The translations under genes and the position numbers were made by a program. From positions 233,299 through 297,298 of the forward strand of contig JAPPNU010000008.1 in NCBI GenBank assembly GCA_028873695.1: DNA of 64,000 nt. The letters are read 5' to 3'. Of this stretch, positions 36,014-43,194 are shown in pieces. Within the stretch, counting starts at the first letter, position 1; the number at the start of each line of letters is the position of its first letter. The notes below the pieces were generated by a model. It worked only from the letters and a program-made list of their open reading frames with translations. It searched no databases and was not told where the DNA came from. This stretch comes from Gemmatimonadota bacterium. Its GTDB lineage: Bacteria > Latescibacterota > UBA2968 > GCA-2709665.

Positions 36014-36766
36014 TCAATGCGGCGCGAGAGACGTGGACCGGGGCGGTTTCCGGAGTCTGTATTTGAAGATCGTGTAAAGAATCTTCCAGCCCGCGCGGAT
36101 CGTGCCGCTGATGGTTCCGGTGATTTTGGATACGCCGATTCGGCGTCGATAGCTTACCGGCGCTTCGAGGAACCGCAATTTCATCCGCGCAGCCTTTACC
36201 TGCATCTCAACGGTCCAACCAAACGTCTTGTCCTGCATATCAAGGCGTAACAGCGCAGGATACGTTACGGCGCGGAAAGGCCCGAGGTCGGTGAAGCGGG
36301 CGCCAAACAGGCGGCGGATGAGCCACGTGGCCAGCCAGTTGCCAAAGCGGGCCTGGGGAAGCAGGGCGCCGGCCTCCCGGTTGCCGAGTATGCGCGAGCC
36401 GATCACGAGGTCAGCGCGGCCCTCGACGATCGGATCCACCAGAAACGCCATCTCGTTGGGATAGTCACTGTAGTCTCCGTCCAGGAATACCACGATATCG
36501 GGTTTCTCAAGCGCGTTGATGCCCGCGAGGCAGGCCCAGCCGTATCCCCTTCGATGTTCGTGAACAATCCGGGCGCCCTTCTGCCTGGCCAGTTCGACCG
36601 TTCGGTCCGTCGAGCCGTTGTCCACCACCACAACGTCGGCGTTCAGGTGGCCGGGGATATCAGACAGTACATTCCGAATGGCCTCCTGCTCGTTGAAAAC
36701 CGGGATGACCACGGAGATCCTGGGTGGGGCGCGCATGGGGGGCCGGGTGGGATGAAAGGCGTTCAT
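36014..36766 (-). CDS. Family 2 glycosyltransferase (polyprenyl-phosphate sugar transferase type)
   Basis: It is 250 residues with the GT-A fold: ISVVIPVFNEQEAIRNVL, VVDNGSTDRTVELA and the metal-binding DGDYSDYP. It has no large membrane domain, like the dolichol-phosphate mannosyltransferase group (FLVDPIVEGRADLVIGSRIL is typical of it). ATG 36766 overlaps the stop of the small membrane protein by four bases (ATGA). Probably transfers a sugar to a lipid carrier for envelope glycans. Confidence 0.88.
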   Translation of the reverse strand: MNAFHPTRPPMRAPPRISVVIPVFNEQEAIRNVLSDIPGHLNADVVVVDNGSTDRTVELARQKGARIVHEHRRGYGWACLAGINALEKPDIVVFLDGDYSDYPNEMAFLVDPIVEGRADLVIGSRILGNREAGALLPQARFGNWLATWLIRRLFGARFTDLGPFRAVTYPALLRLDMQDKTFGWTVEMQVKAARMKLRFLEAPVSYRRRIGVSKITGTISGTIRAGWKILYTIFKYRLRKPPRSTSLAPH

Positions 36767-36963
36767 TTTCGATCCGGCGGTTTTCGTATCATCCGGGTCG
36801 TCCTGGAGCCGCCGCGGCCCTTCAGGCGAGCGACCAGAACAAAAACGCAGAAGACGATCCCGAGGATCACGGTGCCAGCGACCTTGTCCGGATGATCCGC
36901 AAGCCACATCAACCCCAGAGTGATCAGCAGGCAGATGCCCGCAATGAGACGTTCTCTGGTCAT
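36763..36963 (-). CDS. Small membrane protein
   Basis: It is 66 residues from ATG 36963 behind GAGAGG. Two hydrophobic helices (LIAGICLLITLGLMWLAD and VAGTVILGIVFCVFVLVA) are joined by a short turn, with a basic C-terminus. It is translationally coupled to the glycosyltransferase downstream and may anchor or partner it. Family not recognised. Confidence 0.7.
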   Translation of the reverse strand: MTRERLIAGICLLITLGLMWLADHPDKVAGTVILGIVFCVFVLVARLKGRGGSRTTRMIRKPPDRK

Positions 36964-37178
36964 CGGATCCGCCTCTCTTTCCGGTCGTGAATCGCGAGAG
37001 TCTTTCCCCGGAAATCTAACGGACGACGGGGGAGTTGTCAATTGATTCAGCCCGAAGGCGTCCGTCCGCAGGTTGGCCGGACGAACTGGCTCACGCGTCC
37101 GTTTCCGGTTCCGGCGTCAGGCAATCGGAGCCGCTTCTGAATACCTGTGTGTCTCGGGGGTTATTTTGACGCGCCGGG

Positions 37179-38393
37179 TCATTCGGGCCGCGGAGAACCG
37201 TCAGGAGATGCACGACTCGTGAGGGTCTCGGGCACCAGGAACGCAAAGATTCCGGCTGCGAGCAGGCCAAAGCCGGCGATTGCAAAGGTCGCGGGAGATA
37301 GTCCGAGCAGATTGGCGATGCCCCCGATGACGAGCGGCGCGCCCATATGACCCGTATCACCGACCAGGCGCCAGGCGCCCAGAAACTCACCCATCGAATC
37401 TCCGGGTGCAAGGTCCGCGCCAAGCGTCATCATGGAGCCTGCGCCGATGCCGTTGCCCATGCCCATAAGTGACGTCGCCAGGAGCAGCCCCGTAAAACTG
37501 TCGGTGAAGGGTATGGCCGCCATGGCGACCGCCTGGATCAGGAAACAGGGTACCATCGCGAACTTTCTTCCGAAGCGGTCCATGACGTGGCCGGCGGGAT
37601 AGAAGAGCGACATGTCGACCAGTGCGGAAATGGTGATGATCCAGCCGATTGCCTCAACGTCCAGACCGATCACGTCCGCCGCATACAGAGGCACGACAAC
37701 ATGGCGTCCGGCCCGGATGGTCTGGGCAAAGAGCTGCCCGGAACCGGCCGTGGCCAATTCTCGAAAGTGGGATTTGAAGATCGCCAGAACGGGTTTCAGA
37801 GGTCCTGCACGGACCTGCCGGGCCCCGCGCGACGCTTCGGATTCAAATTTCGCAACGGCGATGAACACGACGGCGGTCGCCAGAGCCCCATACACCAGGA
37901 ATGGGGTTTCCAGACTGAAGTATTTGGCAAGCGCCCCGCCGACTGCCGGTCCCGCGAAGGTCCCGATACGGTGAATTCCTCCGAAGATCGATAGTGCCCT
38001 TCCTCGATGAAATACAGCCGTTGCGTCCGCAAGATACGCATGGCAGGCAATATTCCACACAGAACCGCCAATGCCTGCGGCAAACCGGTAGAAGATGACC
38101 TCGTAGACGTCGCGCGCCCAGAACAGCATCAAGGTAGAGACGGCGACGCAGCTCACGCCAATGACCATGGCGGATCTTTGACCGATTCTGCCGAGCAGGC
38201 CTCCGGCAGGCAGGGCCCCGACCAGCCTGCCCACGCCATCCGCGGCCAGCACGACGCCGATGAGGGCGTACGAGGCACTGAACGTCTTTGAATAGAGCGG
38301 AAGGATAGGGATGAGCATCCCGTAGCCGAACATCAGTATAAGCGACGGAACGTAGACGGACAGGACAAGCGGATTGCGGGCGGATTTCGTCAT
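37179..38393 (-). CDS. MFS transporter
   Basis: Major facilitator of 404 residues with about twelve hydrophobic segments. The loop 2-3 motif is GLLGRIGQRSAM, and MDRFGRKFAM marks the second half. The ATG at 38393 matches the first transmembrane start; upstream codons are not protein-like. It has a good promoter on the minus strand. Substrate cannot be told; it faces a divergent 2-hydroxyacid dehydrogenase gene, so a hydroxyacid or sugar acid is a guess. Confidence 0.9.
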   Translation of the reverse strand: MTKSARNPLVLSVYVPSLILMFGYGMLIPILPLYSKTFSASYALIGVVLAADGVGRLVGALPAGGLLGRIGQRSAMVIGVSCVAVSTLMLFWARDVYEVIFYRFAAGIGGSVWNIACHAYLADATAVFHRGRALSIFGGIHRIGTFAGPAVGGALAKYFSLETPFLVYGALATAVVFIAVAKFESEASRGARQVRAGPLKPVLAIFKSHFRELATAGSGQLFAQTIRAGRHVVVPLYAADVIGLDVEAIGWIITISALVDMSLFYPAGHVMDRFGRKFAMVPCFLIQAVAMAAIPFTDSFTGLLLATSLMGMGNGIGAGSMMTLGADLAPGDSMGEFLGAWRLVGDTGHMGAPLVIGGIANLLGLSPATFAIAGFGLLAAGIFAFLVPETLTSRASPDGSPRPE

Positions 38394-38430
38394 TGGGACC
38401 GGGAGGGGTGTACGGGGTTTGGAAGACGGT

Positions 38431-38459
38431 ATGTTACACAGCTGTCGGGCTTTTGTCAA
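38431..38459 (-). promoter_or_regulatory. Sigma70-type promoter for the MFS gene
   Basis: On the minus strand: -35 TTGACA (38459-38454), 17-base spacer, -10 TAACAT (38436-38431), about 40 bases before the start codon. Confidence 0.7.
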
Positions 38460-38478
38460 GCAGGGCATCGGATTGAAC

Positions 38479-38505
38479 GTACACGGCGGTTGACCCGCCG
38501 TGTAC
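38479..38505. promoter_or_regulatory. Perfect inverted repeat between MFS and hydroxyacid dehydrogenase genes
   Basis: An 11 bp stem GTACACGGCGG / CCGCCGTGTAC with loop TTGAC, 24 bases before the dehydrogenase start and just upstream of the MFS promoter. It could be a shared operator or an mRNA leader hairpin. Confidence 0.6.
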
Positions 38506-38529
38506 ATCCCTGGAAAGGCAGGTTCAAGC

Positions 38530-39492
38530 ATGAAGATCGTTCTTTGTCCGCCGGTTAGCGACGCATTATGCGAACAGGTGCGCCAGACCGCGCCCGGGGC
38601 GGAGGTGGTAACGGCTTCGATGGATGATGCGCCTGAGGTGGTCGGGGACGCGGACGTGATATTCGGGATGTATACCGAGGAGATCATCCGTGCGGCGGTG
38701 AAGGTCAGGTGGATTCAGACCACCAGCGCGGGTATGGACATGTTGATGGAAATCCCCGGTGTTCGGGAAGGCCGGTTTAGATTGAGCAACGCCAGCGGTC
38801 TGCACGCGCTTCAGGTGGCCGAACACGCGTGGGCGCTGACGGCGGCGCTGTTCCGCGGTCTGCACGTGGCCATAAGAAACCAGCTTGCGCGCGAATGGAA
38901 GGGTGCGCCGATCCGGGATCTCTACGGGGCCACCGCGGGGATCGTCGGTTTCGGCGGAATCGGGCGGCGGTACGCGTGGCTGGCCAGGGGATTCGATATG
39001 CGAATCCTTGCCGTGGACGTCCAGCAGTCGGAGAGGCCGGATTTCGTGGACGCATTGTGGGGAACGGAACGGCTCGAGGAATTGCTCTCGGAATCCGACG
39101 TCGTGTTTATCGCCTGTCCATATACACCGCAGACGGAAAGGCTGATCGATGCGCGTGCGTTCCGTATCATGAAGAATTCGGCGTTCCTCGTGAACACGGC
39201 GCGGGGACCGATTGTTGACGAGGCGGCGCTGGTCGACGCACTCGGATCAGCCGAAATCGCCGGCGCCGGGCTGGACGTCTTCGAAACCGAGCCGTTGCCG
39301 GCCGACAGCCCGCTCTGGGAAATGGAGAACGTGATCATCACAACCCACTCGGCCGGCGCCTCGAGTTACCGTCCTCAACGAACGATTGATTTTTTCTGCG
39401 AAAATCTGAAGCGATTCATGGCCGGGGAGCCGTTGTTGAACGAGACGGACCGGAATCTCGGATACCCGACGCTGGGCAGGCGGGTAGAGTGA
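38530..39492 (+). CDS. D-2-hydroxyacid dehydrogenase
   Basis: NAD-dependent enzyme of 320 residues. The Rossmann motif is GFGGIGRRYAW, followed by VNTARGPIVDEAALVDAL with the catalytic arginine, the glutamate in DVFETEPLP and the histidine in ITTHSAG. It has no ACT domain, unlike long SerA. ATG 38530 is preceded by GGAAAGGCAGG. It is followed by a DUF1015 gene, a pairing seen with serine-pathway dehydrogenases in other bacteria, so 3-phosphoglycerate or a related hydroxyacid is possible but unproven. Confidence 0.9.
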   Translation: MKIVLCPPVSDALCEQVRQTAPGAEVVTASMDDAPEVVGDADVIFGMYTEEIIRAAVKVRWIQTTSAGMDMLMEIPGVREGRFRLSNASGLHALQVAEHAWALTAALFRGLHVAIRNQLAREWKGAPIRDLYGATAGIVGFGGIGRRYAWLARGFDMRILAVDVQQSERPDFVDALWGTERLEELLSESDVVFIACPYTPQTERLIDARAFRIMKNSAFLVNTARGPIVDEAALVDALGSAEIAGAGLDVFETEPLPADSPLWEMENVIITTHSAGASSYRPQRTIDFFCENLKRFMAGEPLLNETDRNLGYPTLGRRVE

Positions 39493-39523
39493 CCTGCACG
39501 AGCAAATCTCGGAGAAATCGATA

Positions 39524-40855
39524 ATGGCGGAGATCAGGGCTTTTCGCGGAATCCGGTACGCAATCGACAGGATTGGCGACGTCGGACGCGTGGTTGCGCC
39601 GCCCTACGACGTGATTGACGGGTCGATGCAGCGCGATTTGTACGACGCGCACCCCAACAACGTCGTACGGATAATTCAGGGCCTGGACAATCCGGGGGAC
39701 TCGGACCGCGAGAATCGTTACACCCGTGCTGCGCGGTCATACCGGCGCTGGCTGGACGAGGGGGTGCTCGTTCGGGACCGGGAAGAGGGAATCTATCTCT
39801 ACGCCCAGGATTTCGACGCCGGTACTCACGATGGGGCGGAAAACAAGACGAGGCTGGGGATTGTGGCGCTCGTGCGCGCGGACGCACTTGGAGAAGGCGC
39901 GATTCTCGCGCACGAGAATACCATGCCGGGACCCAGGGCGGACCGGTTGGCGCTCATGCAGCACACCCGGGCGGCTTTCGGCCAGATTTTTTCGTTATAC
40001 TCCGATCCCGCGGGTCAGGTGCGGGGGATCCTGGCGCCGGTCCTGGATGCGCCCCCCCTGTTCGCGTTCCGGGGAGAGGATGGCGTGGAACACCGCTTCT
40101 GGCGCGTAACCGACCAGGCCGTGGTAGCCGGGGTCGCCGGCGCGCTGGAGAACAAGCCGTTTTTCATCGCGGACGGTCATCATCGATACGAAACCGCGGT
40201 GGCCTACCGGGACGAACGCGCCGCGGCCGAAGGCGAGGACTGGCAGGGGAAGCCCTATGGGTACCGGATGCAGACGCTCGTGAATATGGACGACACGGAA
40301 GGGATGGCCATAAATGCGATTCACCGGGTGGTCGCGGACCTGGGACCGGGCGGGGTCGAAACGCTCATCCGGGGACTTGCGGAACTTTGCGACGTCGAAC
40401 GGCTGCCCCTCACGAGTACGCAATCCGTGTTGCGGGAGTTGAAACGGCGCGGCGGATCCGGGAACGTCTTCGGGTTCTGCCACGGAGCGTGCTCCCACGT
40501 ACACTATCTGAGTCTGAAGCGCGGCGTTCTGGCGTCCGATCTGGACGGTGAAAACCACTCGGAGTCGTGGAGGGCGCTGGACACGGGCCTGCTGCAACTG
40601 ATTCTCGGCAGGGTGCTGGACCTGGATGAGGAGACACTGACCGGAGGCGAAAAGGTGAAGTTCATAAAGGTCGAGCGTGAGGTGCTGGACCTGGTGAAGG
40701 CGGCGCCCGATCGGGCGGGTTTCTTCCTGAATCCGGTCGGTATGAAGCAGTTGCGCGACGTTGTGCTGGCCGGGGAGCGAATGCCTCCCAAATCCACGTT
40801 TTTCTATCCGAAAGTATATTCCGGACTGGTGATACAGGACCTGCAGTCGTTTTGA
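39524..40855 (+). CDS. DUF1015 family protein
   Basis: It is 443 residues from ATG 39524. It opens with the family block EIRAFRGIRY and VVAPPYDVI and has the signature FFIADGHHRYETAVAYRDER (DGHHRYE at 217-223), which recalls the ParB/sulfiredoxin-type nucleotide-binding loop. The C-terminus ends LKRFSTFFYPKV-like (PPKSTFFYPKVYSGLVIQDL), also typical. Length is normal for DUF1015. It follows the hydroxyacid dehydrogenase by 31 bases and is probably cotranscribed. The biochemical role is not established; a kinase-like activity in serine metabolism is a guess from context. Confidence 0.9.
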   Translation: MAEIRAFRGIRYAIDRIGDVGRVVAPPYDVIDGSMQRDLYDAHPNNVVRIIQGLDNPGDSDRENRYTRAARSYRRWLDEGVLVRDREEGIYLYAQDFDAGTHDGAENKTRLGIVALVRADALGEGAILAHENTMPGPRADRLALMQHTRAAFGQIFSLYSDPAGQVRGILAPVLDAPPLFAFRGEDGVEHRFWRVTDQAVVAGVAGALENKPFFIADGHHRYETAVAYRDERAAAEGEDWQGKPYGYRMQTLVNMDDTEGMAINAIHRVVADLGPGGVETLIRGLAELCDVERLPLTSTQSVLRELKRRGGSGNVFGFCHGACSHVHYLSLKRGVLASDLDGENHSESWRALDTGLLQLILGRVLDLDEETLTGGEKVKFIKVEREVLDLVKAAPDRAGFFLNPVGMKQLRDVVLAGERMPPKSTFFYPKVYSGLVIQDLQSF

Positions 40856-40887
40856 CCGCGACTGCGGGCAACGCGAGAATCACACCG

Positions 40888-40915
40888 GAGAAAGGGCGCC
40901 GCGCGCCCCTTTCTC
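40888..40915. terminator. Hairpin between convergent DUF1015 and peptidase genes
   Basis: GAGAAAGGGCGC pairs with GCGCCCCTTTCTC with one bulged base and a short loop. Its place between two convergent stops suggests a bidirectional terminator. Confidence 0.55.
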
Positions 40916-40925
40916 GAACGGGCTG

Positions 40926-42110
40926 CTAGAGTACGGGCAATTCAACGGGTGCGGGTTCGGAGAGGATCTCGCAGCCGGTATCGGTCACGACAACATCCTC
41001 TTCGAGCATGAAATACGCGCCATCGGTATACAGGGAAGGTTCGACGGTCAGAACCATGCCTTGCTCCAACAGCGTATCGTCTTCGAGTTCGATGAAGGGG
41101 GGTTCGATAATATCGAGCCCGATGGCATGGCCGATACCGGTGACGCGCCTTGCCTGCTCCGCATAGCCCGCCCTCCTCAGCGTTTCATTCGAGACGCGAA
41201 CCAGGTTCGATATTGGTATGCCCGGCCGGATCGTGCCGATTGCGGCCTGCAGGCATCCGTGGACGGTTCTGTACGCGTCTTTGTGTCTCCGGTCGGCCCG
41301 GCCCAGCGCGAACATCCGGGTGTAATCCGACCAGTATCCACGGTATACGCCGCCGGCGTCGTGTGCGACGAGTTCCCCTTCGGTCAGCACGCGGTCGGTG
41401 TGGCGGCGGAGGCTTCGATTGCTGCTGCGCGCGTCTCCCGGGATGCACGTGGCCAGCGTGATCGATCCGGGCGCGTCCATTCCCCGTTTCAAGTGCTCCA
41501 CACAAAGCAGGCTGTACAATTCCCTTTCCGTCATACCCGCTCTGACGGTGGAAAAAAGGGTGCGATAAGCCCGATCGGTGATCCCGACCGCCTTGCGAAT
41601 ATAGTCGATTTCGGAGCTTGACTTGGTGAATCGGGTCTTCCAGAGCAGCTGCGAGGCGTCGGAGAATTGTACGCCGGGAAGATTGGCTTTCAACTGTCCG
41701 AAGTCGTCGTAGGGCATTCGCGACCAGAGTACGCCGCCCAGTTCGGCGCCGACGCGGGCGTCGCCGAGGCCGAGTTCGCGGATGACTTCGGTGAGAACGG
41801 ACACTCCGGCCCGAACGCGGACAGGCGGCTGATACGTTCGCAGGTCTTCTATCCATGCGTCCTCCTCGCACATTCCCGTTTCCAGCGGCGGAACGATGAG
41901 TACCGGGTCGCGTTCGAGCGGAAGCACGGCGAATAGGGACGTGAACTTGTGCCCCCAGCGATGTGTCCAGTGCCCGGTGAAGTAGCGATGGTTCGTGTCC
42001 GTGGTAATCAGGACCGCGTCCAGGCTGTTGCGGGACAAGAGAACTCTGAGTCCGGACAGACGTCGTTCGTATTCGCTGGCGTCGAAATCGGCGTAATCGC
42101 TGGTCAGCAT
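40926..42110 (-). CDS. M24 metallopeptidase (Xaa-Pro aminopeptidase-like)
   Basis: It is 394 residues. A creatinase-type N-terminal domain (LRVLLSRNSLDAVLITTDTN) is followed by the pita-bread domain with the five metal ligands visible: the two aspartates in HDAGGVYRGYWSDYTRMF, the histidine in GIGHAIGLDI, and glutamates in TVEPSLY and LEEDVVVT. ATG 42110 is preceded by GGGGA; an earlier ATG would overlap the divergent gene. It may be a proline peptidase or a related C-N hydrolase such as a creatinase relative. Confidence 0.9.
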   Translation of the reverse strand: MLTSDYADFDASEYERRLSGLRVLLSRNSLDAVLITTDTNHRYFTGHWTHRWGHKFTSLFAVLPLERDPVLIVPPLETGMCEEDAWIEDLRTYQPPVRVRAGVSVLTEVIRELGLGDARVGAELGGVLWSRMPYDDFGQLKANLPGVQFSDASQLLWKTRFTKSSSEIDYIRKAVGITDRAYRTLFSTVRAGMTERELYSLLCVEHLKRGMDAPGSITLATCIPGDARSSNRSLRRHTDRVLTEGELVAHDAGGVYRGYWSDYTRMFALGRADRRHKDAYRTVHGCLQAAIGTIRPGIPISNLVRVSNETLRRAGYAEQARRVTGIGHAIGLDIIEPPFIELEDDTLLEQGMVLTVEPSLYTDGAYFMLEEDVVVTDTGCEILSEPAPVELPVL

Positions 42111-42137
42111 AGCGGGATCCCCATTTGAGGTGACGGC

Positions 42138-42986
42138 GTGCCGCTTCAGGCCTTCATTCTGGTTTTGGTCTCCACCGTGATGCACGCCGCCTGGAATTTC
42201 GCGGTTCGGAAGGCATCGGGCAGCCTCGCAGTGCTATGGGTGGGTAAGTGGTTCGCGGTGGCCCTCTGCCTTCCGGCGGTCTGTTATTTTCCGCTCGAGT
42301 CGGATGCGGTTGCGGCGGCGTGGCCCTTTGTGGCGGCGACGGGGTTGGCCCATACGGTGTATTTCCTGATGCTGGCCAAAGCATACGAAGAGGGCGAAAT
42401 TTCGGTCGTGTATCCGCTCGCGCGGGGTACCGGCGTGGGAGGGACCGCCCTGGGGGCGTGGCTTCTGATCGACGAGCGGCTCTCGATTGCGGGGGTGACG
42501 GGCATCGCAACCGTCCTGCTTGGCATCGCTCTGCTGGGAACTGCAGACTTGCGAGCGCCGAAGAACCGCCGGTCCATTGCGTACGCGCTCCTTGTCGGCG
42601 TGACGATCGCCGTCTATTCCGTCGTGGACAAGCAGGGGGTATCCCACATTCATCCCGTACACTACGTCTTTTGCCTTTTTCTGATTCCGGGCGTGCTTCT
42701 GTCCCCGTACGTGCTCTTGCGGCACAGGCAGGCGGTCGTCCGGACCTGGCGGGGACTCAAGAGATACGCGCTCTGGGCGGGGCCCGGTTCCATGGCGACG
42801 TATCTGCTCGTTCTGTTGGCCATGCGCCTCGGCAAGGTCAGCTATATTCTTGCCGTCAGGGAGTTCTCGGTGGTCATCGGCGCCGCCCTGGGCGTTCTCT
42901 TTCTGGGAGAGCGATTCGGATGGCACAAGGGCGTTGGGGTCGGCGCCATCGTGCTGGGCCTGTTACTGGTCAAACTGGGCGGATGA
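42138..42986 (+). CDS. EamA-family (DMT) transporter
   Basis: Membrane protein of 282 residues with ten hydrophobic helices in two EamA repeats (AAWNFAVRKASGSLAVLWVG in the first, YSVVDKQGVSHIHPVHYVFC in the second). GTG 42138 is preceded by GAGGTGA. It is divergent from the peptidase with only 27 bases between the starts, so their promoters must overlap or lie inside the genes. Probably exports a small metabolite; substrate unknown. Confidence 0.88.
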   Translation: MPLQAFILVLVSTVMHAAWNFAVRKASGSLAVLWVGKWFAVALCLPAVCYFPLESDAVAAAWPFVAATGLAHTVYFLMLAKAYEEGEISVVYPLARGTGVGGTALGAWLLIDERLSIAGVTGIATVLLGIALLGTADLRAPKNRRSIAYALLVGVTIAVYSVVDKQGVSHIHPVHYVFCLFLIPGVLLSPYVLLRHRQAVVRTWRGLKRYALWAGPGSMATYLLVLLAMRLGKVSYILAVREFSVVIGAALGVLFLGERFGWHKGVGVGAIVLGLLLVKLGG

Positions 42987-42988
42987 TG

Positions 42989-43006
42989 TCCCGTACCGGT
43001 ACGGGA
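42989..43006. repeat. Perfect 18 bp palindrome
   Basis: TCCCGTACCGGTACGGGA lies three bases after the EamA gene stop. It can form a hairpin but is not followed by T, so it is either a weak terminator or a protein site. Confidence 0.5.
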
Positions 43007-43194
43007 TCGCCGAAATCCGCGGTCCAAAATAGCCGGGGGAACGGGAGGCGTCAAGCGATTAAACCCGCTGCAAGGATGCCGCAAGAACGGGAGATTTCGC
43101 TTTACAGCCCCACGGCCGTTCCGTATCATACGGCGGCTGATTGTGGCGATCCAACAACGCGCGACGGCCGGTCTGACCGGTGGTCGAATCCTCC

